The translations under genes and the position numbers were made by a program. From contig NZ_BCTQ01000013.1 in NCBI RefSeq assembly GCF_001571365.1, positions 1 through 64,000 on the forward strand: 64,000 nucleotides of DNA, read 5' to 3'. Position 1 is the first letter of the stretch. Every line of letters begins with the position of its first letter. The stretch comes from Achromobacter denitrificans NBRC 15125 (lineage in GTDB: Bacteria; Pseudomonadota; Gammaproteobacteria; Burkholderiales; Burkholderiaceae_B). A model generated the notes under the pieces. It saw only the letters and a list, made by a program, of their open reading frames with translations, had not been told where the DNA came from and ran no database searches. Below are positions 16,883 through 23,982 of the stretch, one piece after another.

Positions 16883-19498
16883 CTAAGGCTGGAATGCCTG
16901 GGCCACGACGGCCGCCTGATCGGCGGCATGCCGGCCATGAAAACTCCCCGCGGGCGAGGCGCTGGCCGGCCGACCGCAGTAGACAAAGGCCGGCGTCGGG
17001 TTGCCGCAACGCGCGGCCAGCCGCTCCAGGCGCCGGTCATACCAAAGCCACGCCCCCATGTTTTCCGGTTCTTCCTGGACCCAGAACAGCTGGGCACCGG
17101 GATGCGCCTGCAGGAGATCGGCCAGCGCCTCCTCCGGGTAGGGGTAGAGCTGCTCCAACCTGGCGATGAGCACATCGTCCTCGCCCTGGGCGGCGCGATA
17201 GTCCTCCAATTCGTAGGCGATCTTTCCCGAACACAGCAGAATGCGGCGCGCGCCATGCGCCGGCCCGGACACCAGCAAGGGGGAAAACCCCTGTCCCGGC
17301 AGGAAATCATCCAGAGGCGATACCGCCGCTGGCAGGCGCAGCAGGGTCTTGGGCGAGATCACGATCAGGGGTTTTCGGTTCGTCGCCAACGCCTGGAACC
17401 TGAGCGCGTGGAAATAATTGGCCGGTGTGGATGGATTGATCAGGCGGACATTGCCATCGGCGCAGAGCTGCAGATAGCGCTCGATGCGAGCCGACGAGTG
17501 CTCCGGCCCCTGGCCCTCCAGGCCATGCGGCAGCAACATGGTCAGCCCCGAGCGTTGCGACCACTTTTCTTCGCCGCTGCTGATGAACTGATCGATCACG
17601 ATCTGGGCGCCGTTGGCAAAGTCGCCGAACTGCGCCTCCCAGATATTCAGGCCCTGCCGTCCGGAAAGGCTGTAGCCATACTCAAATCCCAAGGCCGCGT
17701 ACTCGGACAGAGGGCTATTGATCACCTCGAAGACCGCCCCCTCCTTGGCCAACGCCTGTAAGGACACATACCGGCGGCCGTCCTCCACATCCACCAGATG
17801 GAAGTGCCGGTGCGAGAATGCGCCGCGCACGACGTCCTGTCCCGCCAGGCGCACGGGCAGCCCCACTTCGAGCAAAGAGCCAAACGCCAGCGCCTCGGCC
17901 GTGGCCCAGGCGATACCAGGCTCGATCAGCGCACGCGCCTGGATCTGCCTCAGCAGACGCTCGCCAATACTGAAGCCCGCCGGGATGTCCGCCAACTGCC
18001 GCAGACACTCCAGCAAGGCCTCGCATGGCACCCCCGTGTCAATTGGCGCATCCGCCGGCACCACCTGCTGCGCCTGTGGGGCCAGTTGTGCGGCCGCGCC
18101 TGCATACGCCTGCTCCAGGCGGTGGCGATATTCCGCGATGAATCCAGCCTCCCACTCCTCGTCCAGCTGGCAGGCCTGCAGCAGCCGCGCTCGCAAACGG
18201 TCGCGCAAAGGCTGGCGAGCGTCGACGTGTCGATACAACTGCGGCTGGCTGAAGCGTGGCTCGTCGAACTCGTTATGGCCGTTGCGGCGATAGGCCACAA
18301 GGTCGATGACCGCGTCCTGCCCATGCGCCTGGCGATAGCCCACCGCCATATCGGCCGCCTGCAAGGCCGCATCCATGTCCTCGCCGTTGACATGCAGGAT
18401 CAGGCTCTGCACCGCCTTCCAGGCATCGGTGCAATAGCGCGAGGCCCGGCCTTCGTGCGGTTCGGTGGTAAATCCAATCTGGTTGTTGACCACCACGTGG
18501 ATCACGCCGCCGGTGGTATAGCCCTGCACTCCCGAGAGCTGAAGGGTTTCCGCCACGACGCCCTGCCCGATCACGGCGGCATCGGTATGCAGAATGATGG
18601 TCAGCACCCGGGCGCGATCGCGCTCGGCGCGATGATCCTGTACCCAACGCGCCAGGCCCAGCGTCACCGGGTCCACCGCCTCCAGATGGGAGGGATTGGG
18701 CAGCAGGCTTACGCGCAGCCGCTTGCCCTCATACTCCAGTTCCCCGACATGCCCCAGGTGATATGGCACGTCGGCCGCCAACGCCTGTTGCGTCTCAAAG
18801 GGATGCCCTCCCTTGAACTCGGCGAAGATCCGGGCCATGGATTTTCCCAGCACATTGGCCATCAGGTTCAAACGCCCGCGGTGCATGGTGCCGATCACGA
18901 CCTCACCCACCCCCGCCCGCGCGGCCTGGGCCAGCAGCCTGTCCAGCACCACGGGAACCGCCTCGGCGCCTTCCTGCCCGAACTTTTTCTTGCCCGGGAA
19001 TTTCTTCATCAGGAAGCGCTCGAATTCATCGGATTCCACCACGCGCTGATAGGCGCTGCGCAGAGCCTCCGCAGCGGGCGCGGATCGCGGACCTTCGCAG
19101 CGCTCATACACCCATTTGAGCAAGGAGAAATCGCACAAATGCGCAGTCTCGACCGCCAGCCCGCCCTGATAGGCCGAGCGTAGCGCGGCAAGGTCGCCGC
19201 CCAAGCCTGCCACATCGGCCACGTACTCGGCCAGCAAGACCGGATCCTGGGGCCGCGCCAGCTCCAGCGGATCCAGCCCAGCCTGCAAATGTCCAAAGCG
19301 GCGTATCAGCTCCGCCTGCAACAGGCCTTGGCCGCCCGCATCCTCGGCCTGGCAGACGTCGTCCAGAAAACGAAATACGTAGCGCCAGGCCGGATCCACC
19401 GACAGGGCGTCGTCGCGATACTGCTCATGCATGGCCTCCAGAAAAGTCGCTGAAGCCATGCTCAAAGGAGAAGAAAACCGCTCGTGCGGATCCGACAT
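16883..19498 (-). CDS. 2-oxoacid dehydrogenase E1 (SucA/OdhA/DHTKD1-type), orphan paralogue
   Basis: Thiamine-diphosphate E1 of 871 residues. Conserved blocks are GTMHRGRLNLMANVLGK, DVPYHLGH, SLLPNPSHLEAVDPV, VVNNQIGFTT, RYCTDAWKAVQ, NGHNEFDEPRFSQP, and late FSHRHFHLVD, EAQFGDFANGAQ and PHGLEGQGPEHSSARIER. NPSHLEAV resembles the DHTKD1 (2-oxoadipate) branch more than the NPSHLEIV of SucA. No E2 or E3 gene lies nearby, so it would have to borrow housekeeping subunits. It heads the minus-strand cluster, 104 bp before the aminotransferase gene, and is divergent from the mcd-like gene. An altered 2-oxodicarboxylate substrate is likely. Confidence 0.88.
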   Translation of the reverse strand: MSDPHERFSSPLSMASATFLEAMHEQYRDDALSVDPAWRYVFRFLDDVCQAEDAGGQGLLQAELIRRFGHLQAGLDPLELARPQDPVLLAEYVADVAGLGGDLAALRSAYQGGLAVETAHLCDFSLLKWVYERCEGPRSAPAAEALRSAYQRVVESDEFERFLMKKFPGKKKFGQEGAEAVPVVLDRLLAQAARAGVGEVVIGTMHRGRLNLMANVLGKSMARIFAEFKGGHPFETQQALAADVPYHLGHVGELEYEGKRLRVSLLPNPSHLEAVDPVTLGLARWVQDHRAERDRARVLTIILHTDAAVIGQGVVAETLQLSGVQGYTTGGVIHVVVNNQIGFTTEPHEGRASRYCTDAWKAVQSLILHVNGEDMDAALQAADMAVGYRQAHGQDAVIDLVAYRRNGHNEFDEPRFSQPQLYRHVDARQPLRDRLRARLLQACQLDEEWEAGFIAEYRHRLEQAYAGAAAQLAPQAQQVVPADAPIDTGVPCEALLECLRQLADIPAGFSIGERLLRQIQARALIEPGIAWATAEALAFGSLLEVGLPVRLAGQDVVRGAFSHRHFHLVDVEDGRRYVSLQALAKEGAVFEVINSPLSEYAALGFEYGYSLSGRQGLNIWEAQFGDFANGAQIVIDQFISSGEEKWSQRSGLTMLLPHGLEGQGPEHSSARIERYLQLCADGNVRLINPSTPANYFHALRFQALATNRKPLIVISPKTLLRLPAAVSPLDDFLPGQGFSPLLVSGPAHGARRILLCSGKIAYELEDYRAAQGEDDVLIARLEQLYPYPEEALADLLQAHPGAQLFWVQEEPENMGAWLWYDRRLERLAARCGNPTPAFVYCGRPASASPAGSFHGRHAADQAAVVAQAFQP

Positions 19499-19639
19499 AG
19501 TCCGTTTACCTTCCTGTAGCGTCGCGCCTGGAATCAGCGCCTGTCATCAAGTTGCACGCAGTCTATTCAGACAAAAAAGCGCGCACCAATGAAATGTCCG
19601 CATGACCTGATGCGTAAACGGAAAATGGCCGGCAACAAG

Positions 19640-19662
19640 GCCGTGCGTCATGCGCGCACGGC
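19640..19662. promoter_or_regulatory. Inverted repeat in divergent promoter region (candidate operator)
   Basis: A perfect 8-bp inverted repeat, GCCGTGCG and CGCACGGC, separated by 7 bases, lies in the 265-bp gap between the divergent E1 gene and the mcd-like gene. Its position suggests an operator controlling both directions. The protein that binds it is not identifiable from sequence; the nearby GntR and LysR regulators are candidates. Confidence 0.45.
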
Positions 19663-19708
19663 ATCACCTAATGAGGGAATTTCACGCTCGGGCCGAGAAC
19701 CGCCCCCC

Positions 19709-19714
19709 TATACT
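19709..19714 (+). promoter_or_regulatory. Candidate -10 element of the mcd-like gene
   Basis: TATACT lies 49 bases upstream of the chosen ATG at 19764 and matches the sigma-70 -10 consensus. No good -35 at 16-18 bp is visible, which would fit an activator-dependent promoter. Confidence 0.35.
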
Positions 19715-19763
19715 TTTTGGGCCGATCCGGCAAGAACGCCTACGCTGCAGGAAAAGTCAGAAT

Positions 19764-21419
19764 ATGAACAAGACGGTTTTTCTTTCTCTCGCCAATCCCG
19801 TTCTGAAGAATCTGGATTTCTTTCTCAAAGAGGCCGTTTGCTGGGTCGCGGAAAGCTGCACGGTCGATGGCCGGCTCAACCAGCAGCGCCTGGACGAGTA
19901 TCAGGCCACCAGCTACGAAATCGCCTGGATAGCGGCAGACCTGCTTGCCGCCCAGACCCTGGTGCAGGCCTATCCCGCGCAATCACCGCTGGACCAGTCT
20001 CTGTCAATGACCTTCATCGGGCAAACGCTGCTCAACTCGCACGCCCGGCTGGAACAGGTATTGCTCGAGCTCAACCTGGATACGGCCGCCATCGCCAGCC
20101 TGAAAGCCAGTGACAGCTTCCAGCATGCCTTACGCATGGCCGCGACCAGCAGCCACAATGCCGAGGTCGGACGTGAGCTGGCGCAAAACCGCAGCGACAT
20201 CGGCCAGCCCCGGCTCTCCGATGACGTCGCGATGGCGCGTGACGCCTTCCATCGTTTCGCCCAGCAGGAAGTCCTTCCCGCCGCCGAATCCATCCACCGC
20301 CAAGACCTGGACATCCCGCCCGGCATACTCGACGGCATGCGAGAAATGGGCGCCTTCGGCCTGTCCATTCCGGAAAACTATGGCGGCACCGCACCGACCT
20401 CGGGAGACAATCTTCCCTTGATGCTGGCCGTGACGGAGACCCTGTCGGCTGCCTCGCTGGCGGCTGCCGGCAGCCTGCTCACGCGCCCGGAGATCCTGTC
20501 GCGAGCGCTGATGGCCGGAGGCACCGAAGCGCAGAAGCAGCATTGGCTGCCGCGGATCGCCAGCGGCGAACTGTTGTGCGCCATCGCCATCACCGAGCCC
20601 AACGCCGGGTCGGACGTCGCCAGCCTTTCCTTGAAAGCAAGCAAGGTCGAAGGCGGCTGGCGGCTGGATGGCGCCAAGACCTGGTGTACCTTCGCCGGGC
20701 ATGCCGATGTGCTAATGGTCGTCGCGCGCACCGGTCCCCAGGCGGGGCATCGCGGCCTCAGCCTTTTCCTGGTCAGCAAACCGCCCTACGCCGGTCACCG
20801 GTTCCGTCATGAGCAAGCAGAGGGCGGACGACTCGAAGGCCAGGCCATCCCGACCATAGGCTATCGGGGCATGCACTCCTTCGACCTGCACTTCGACGAC
20901 TTCTTCGTGCCCGACGAGAATCTCATCGGAGAAGCGCAAGGCCAGGGCCAGGGCTTTTATCTGACCATGGCCGGCATGACCGGCGGTCGCATGCAGACAG
21001 CAGCCCGCGCCTGCGGCGTCATGCAAGCCGCCATCGCCGCCGCGATCAACTACGCCCAGGACCGCAGTATTTTCGGCTCTCCCCTCATCGATATGCAGCT
21101 CACCCAGGTCAGGATCGCCAAAATGGCGGCGCAATACCTGGCCTGCCGCCAGTTGGCCTACGCAGTGGCCCAGCGCCTCGATAGCGGAGAAGGCCTGGCC
21201 ATGGAGGCAAGCCTGGCCAAGTTGCTGGCCTGCCGTTCGGCCGAACTGGTCACCCGGGATGCCCTGCAACTGCATGGCGGCATGGGCTATGCGGAAGAAA
21301 CATCGATCAGCCGCTACTTCGTCGATGCCCGCGTTCTCTCCATTTTCGAAGGATCGGAAGAGGCCCTGGCGCTGCGCGTGATCTCGCGCTCGCTCTATGA
21401 AACCGCGCTTACCGCCTAA
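19764..21419 (+). CDS. mcd: Methylsuccinyl-CoA dehydrogenase-like acyl-CoA dehydrogenase
   Basis: Acyl-CoA dehydrogenase of 551 residues with an extra N-terminal helical domain of about 150 residues (VAESCTVDGRLNQQRLDEYQ, then SYEIAWIAADLLAAQ), as in (2S)-methylsuccinyl-CoA dehydrogenases. The core has FGLSIPENYGG, the FAD/substrate motif IAITEPNAGSDVASL, WRLDGAKTWCTFAG, and late QLHGGMGYAEE followed by SIFEGSEE, whose Glu is the expected catalytic base. It should oxidise methylsuccinyl-CoA to mesaconyl-C1-CoA with electron-transfer flavoprotein. AGGAAAAG precedes the ATG. The gene directly downstream resembles mesaconyl-CoA transferase, which strongly supports this substrate. The assignment uses recalled family features, not an alignment. 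Confidence 0.78.
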   Translation: MNKTVFLSLANPVLKNLDFFLKEAVCWVAESCTVDGRLNQQRLDEYQATSYEIAWIAADLLAAQTLVQAYPAQSPLDQSLSMTFIGQTLLNSHARLEQVLLELNLDTAAIASLKASDSFQHALRMAATSSHNAEVGRELAQNRSDIGQPRLSDDVAMARDAFHRFAQQEVLPAAESIHRQDLDIPPGILDGMREMGAFGLSIPENYGGTAPTSGDNLPLMLAVTETLSAASLAAAGSLLTRPEILSRALMAGGTEAQKQHWLPRIASGELLCAIAITEPNAGSDVASLSLKASKVEGGWRLDGAKTWCTFAGHADVLMVVARTGPQAGHRGLSLFLVSKPPYAGHRFRHEQAEGGRLEGQAIPTIGYRGMHSFDLHFDDFFVPDENLIGEAQGQGQGFYLTMAGMTGGRMQTAARACGVMQAAIAAAINYAQDRSIFGSPLIDMQLTQVRIAKMAAQYLACRQLAYAVAQRLDSGEGLAMEASLAKLLACRSAELVTRDALQLHGGMGYAEETSISRYFVDARVLSIFEGSEEALALRVISRSLYETALTA

Positions 21420-21428
21420 GGCCGCGAC

Positions 21429-22652
21429 ATGCTCCTGCCCAATGCCCTGACCGGCCTGAAAGTCATCGAATTGTCGGCCTTCGTCGCCGCGCCCCTTGGT
21501 GGCCTGACGCTGGCGCAACTCGGCGCCGATGTCATCCGTATCGACCCGCCGCAAGGCGGTCTGGACTATCGCCGCTGGCCTGTCGCGGCCGATGGCACCA
21601 GCCTGTTCTGGCACGGCCTGAATAAATCCAAGAGGTCGGTCGCTATCGACACCGCGACGCAGGAAGGCCGCGAGCTCGCGCAGGCGTTGATCCTGGCGCC
21701 CGAGGAGAACGGCAACATCCTGTTGACGAACTTCCCTGCGCGCGGCTTTCTCGACTACGCGGTGCTGGCAGCGCGGTGTCCGCGTCTCATCCAGCTTACC
21801 GTCACCGGCGACAGACAGGGGCGCTCCGCCGTCGATTACACCGTCAATCCCAGGCTCGGGTTTCCCGGGCTGACCGGCCCGGAAGGCGATGACCAGCCCT
21901 GCAACCATGTCCTGCCCGCCTGGGACCTGATCACGGGCCATTTGGCCGTGATCGGCATCCTAGCGGCCGAACGCAGCCGGCGCGCCAGCGGCCAGGGGCA
22001 GTCCGTCTCGCTGGCACTGGAAGACGCCGCCCTGGCCATGACCTCGCACTTGGGTCTGCTGACCGAAGCGCAACTGGGCATGCGGCGCGATAAATACGGC
22101 AACTATCTCTATGGCGCCTTCGGGCGCGACTTTCTCACTGCCGACGGCGAACGCATCATGATCGTCGGCCTGACGCTCAAACAATGGCGCGCGCTGTGCA
22201 AGTCCACCGGATTGCAGGCCGCCCTGGATGCGCTGGCTACCGAACTGGGCCTGGACTTCGGACGGGAAGGCGACCGCTTCCTGGGCCGGCACGGTATCGC
22301 TGACCTGGTGGCAGCCTGGTGTCGTCGTCACAGCCTGGCGCAGATCATCGCCAGCTTCGAACGCGACGGCGTGTGCTGGAGCCGCTATCAAAGCCTGCAA
22401 CAAGGTCTGCAGGACACCGGCCCCCTGAGCCTGATGGCCAACCCACTACTGACCATGATCCATCAGCCTAGCATCGGCAACCACTTGGCCGCCGGCCTGG
22501 CGCTGCAGTTCTCGGCAACCGGGCACGAAGCACCTCGTCCCGCACCTGCACTTGGCGTGCACACCGCCGAGGTACTGTCGGAAATGTTGGGCATGAACGA
22601 CGCGCAGATCGGCGCGCTGGCGCAACGCCACATCGTTATGTGCGCCGCCTAG
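21429..22652 (+). CDS. mct: 2-methylfumaryl-CoA isomerase / mesaconyl-CoA C1-C4 CoA transferase (CaiB/BaiF family)
   Basis: Class III CoA transferase of 407 residues. It opens VIELSAFVAAPLGGLTLAQLG, then RIDPPQGGLDYRRWP, FWHGLNKSKRSVAID, LLTNFPARGFLDY, DYTVNPRLGFPGLTGP, NHVLPAWDLITG and YLYGAFGRDF. This block pattern matches the Mct enzyme of the 3-hydroxypropionate bi-cycle, including the expected catalytic Asp at about D166. It would move CoA within mesaconyl-CoA from C1 to C4. It starts 9 bp after the mcd-like stop. The product would need a hydratase and citramalyl-CoA lyase, neither of which is nearby. Confidence 0.82.
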   Translation: MLLPNALTGLKVIELSAFVAAPLGGLTLAQLGADVIRIDPPQGGLDYRRWPVAADGTSLFWHGLNKSKRSVAIDTATQEGRELAQALILAPEENGNILLTNFPARGFLDYAVLAARCPRLIQLTVTGDRQGRSAVDYTVNPRLGFPGLTGPEGDDQPCNHVLPAWDLITGHLAVIGILAAERSRRASGQGQSVSLALEDAALAMTSHLGLLTEAQLGMRRDKYGNYLYGAFGRDFLTADGERIMIVGLTLKQWRALCKSTGLQAALDALATELGLDFGREGDRFLGRHGIADLVAAWCRRHSLAQIIASFERDGVCWSRYQSLQQGLQDTGPLSLMANPLLTMIHQPSIGNHLAAGLALQFSATGHEAPRPAPALGVHTAEVLSEMLGMNDAQIGALAQRHIVMCAA

Positions 22653-22661
22653 CGCACAGCT

Positions 22662-23615
22662 TCAGCAGACCACCATCGGATCGCCGACCTTGGGTCGGTG
22701 GTCGGTCGGAGCTTCGGCCCCGGCAAACAGGCGCGATTGATGGCACAACCAGTCACGAAACAACTTCATGGTGGAGTTGTCGCGCCGGTCCTGCGGCCAG
22801 ACCAGATGATAGGCGTGTTCAGAAGGCGTATCGCTGTCGATGGCCGGAACCAGGGCGCCGCTGTCGATCTCGGCCGCAAACAGAAAGCGCGGTACCAGGG
22901 CAATACCCAGACCGACCTCGGCCGCCGCCACCAGGGCATCGAACTGGTCGAACATCAGCCCTTCTTCCTGCTCGTAGGCCACCCCATTGCGCTCGAACCA
23001 GCGCTGCCATGAGCCGACTCGGGAACTCAGCACCAGGAGCGGTGCCTTGAGCAAATCCTCCGGCCGCTCGAAACGGTAGCGCGACAACAGCTTGGCGCCA
23101 GCCACGGGCACCACGGACTCGCCCATCAGGCGTACCGACTCGGTCCCTGTCCAGGTGAGGGGTCCGTAATGGATCGCGCAATCGAAAGGCTCGCTTTCAA
23201 AGTCAAACGGCACGGCGCGCGCCGAGAAATTCAGGGAAACATCCGGATGCTGCGCCAGGAACATATGAATCTTGGGAATGAGCCAGCGCGAGCCGAAACT
23301 GGGCAGCATCGCAAGGCGCAGCGACAGCGCGTGCGGATTCGCCTGCACCGACAAGGAAGCCTCGCTGATGTGGCGCAACGCATCGCTGATGCTGCGAGCG
23401 TAGCTCACGCCCGCGCGCGTCAGGATGACCCGCTGCCGTCCCCGGACGAACAACTCCGTTCCCAGACGCTCCTCAAGCGAGCGGATCTGGCGGCTGATGG
23501 CGCTTTGCGTGTAATTGAGTTCCTGGGCGGCCTGCGTGAAATTGCCGGTCCTGGCCGCAGCTTCGAACGCCAAAAGCATGGCAGTTGGCGGCAGAAGTCG
23601 ACGGGGGATGCCCAT
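22662..23615 (-). CDS. LysR family regulator (GcvA-like)
   Basis: Regulator of 317 residues. The N-terminal helix-turn-helix spans about residues 15-70 (AMLLAFEAAARTGNFTQAAQELNYTQSAISRQIRSLEERLG, quoted here in parts: FEAAARTGNF, AAQELNYTQSAIS). The GcvA-type effector domain has LRLAMLPSFGSRWLIPKI and FDCAIHYG. The stop lies 9 bp from the convergent mct-like gene, so it may regulate the mcd-mct pair, though it is not divergent from any gene in that cluster. Confidence 0.87.
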   Translation of the reverse strand: MGIPRRLLPPTAMLLAFEAAARTGNFTQAAQELNYTQSAISRQIRSLEERLGTELFVRGRQRVILTRAGVSYARSISDALRHISEASLSVQANPHALSLRLAMLPSFGSRWLIPKIHMFLAQHPDVSLNFSARAVPFDFESEPFDCAIHYGPLTWTGTESVRLMGESVVPVAGAKLLSRYRFERPEDLLKAPLLVLSSRVGSWQRWFERNGVAYEQEEGLMFDQFDALVAAAEVGLGIALVPRFLFAAEIDSGALVPAIDSDTPSEHAYHLVWPQDRRDNSTMKLFRDWLCHQSRLFAGAEAPTDHRPKVGDPMVVC

Positions 23616-23982
23616 GGTGCTCTCCTCTTGGACTGTGAATCTTTGCGATCCATCAGTAGCGCGTCACGCATTATTTGCGAAGAAGTATACGGACTATCGT
23701 TCCCCCGGTCCAGACTCGACCAAACCGGGAAACCCTTAGGCCGTCCCTTCCCCACTTCCCTCTCCGGCCCGGGCAAAAGGGGCAGGCCCGCAGGCAAGCG
23801 CTACCGCCAAGAGCCCTGACCAATAGCCCGCCATCAGCTGTAGGCGCATGCACTGGGTCGTATGCCAGCACGAGATGGGGAGGAGCTAAGTGGAGACACC
23901 CTCTGGAGGGAATTCCGGAGCGAGCGGGAGCGCGCCCCCCCTTGGGAAATCGCATCGAAATTTGACGCCGTGCTCGCACAGT
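23616..23982. other. Gene-free stretch between LysR and autotransporter genes
   Basis: This 367-base stretch has only short overlapping reading frames without family resemblance or ribosome binding sites. It must contain the promoter of the LysR gene and the 3' end of the autotransporter transcript. A short CCCTCTGGAGGG stem near 23899 is the only visible structure. Confidence 0.4.

Noticed and set aside
16403-19183. Long plus-strand reading frames (452 and 461 codons) opposite the aminotransferase and E1 genes
   Set aside because: They lie antisense to strongly conserved enzymes and have low-complexity composition typical of antisense frames.
4772-22652. Reading the cluster as lysine/2-aminoadipate degradation through glutaryl-CoA
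   Set aside because: The E1 and aminotransferase would fit, but the dehydrogenase carries the methylsuccinyl-type N-terminal domain and the CoA transferase matches the mesaconyl-CoA enzyme. It is kept as an alternative, not the main reading.
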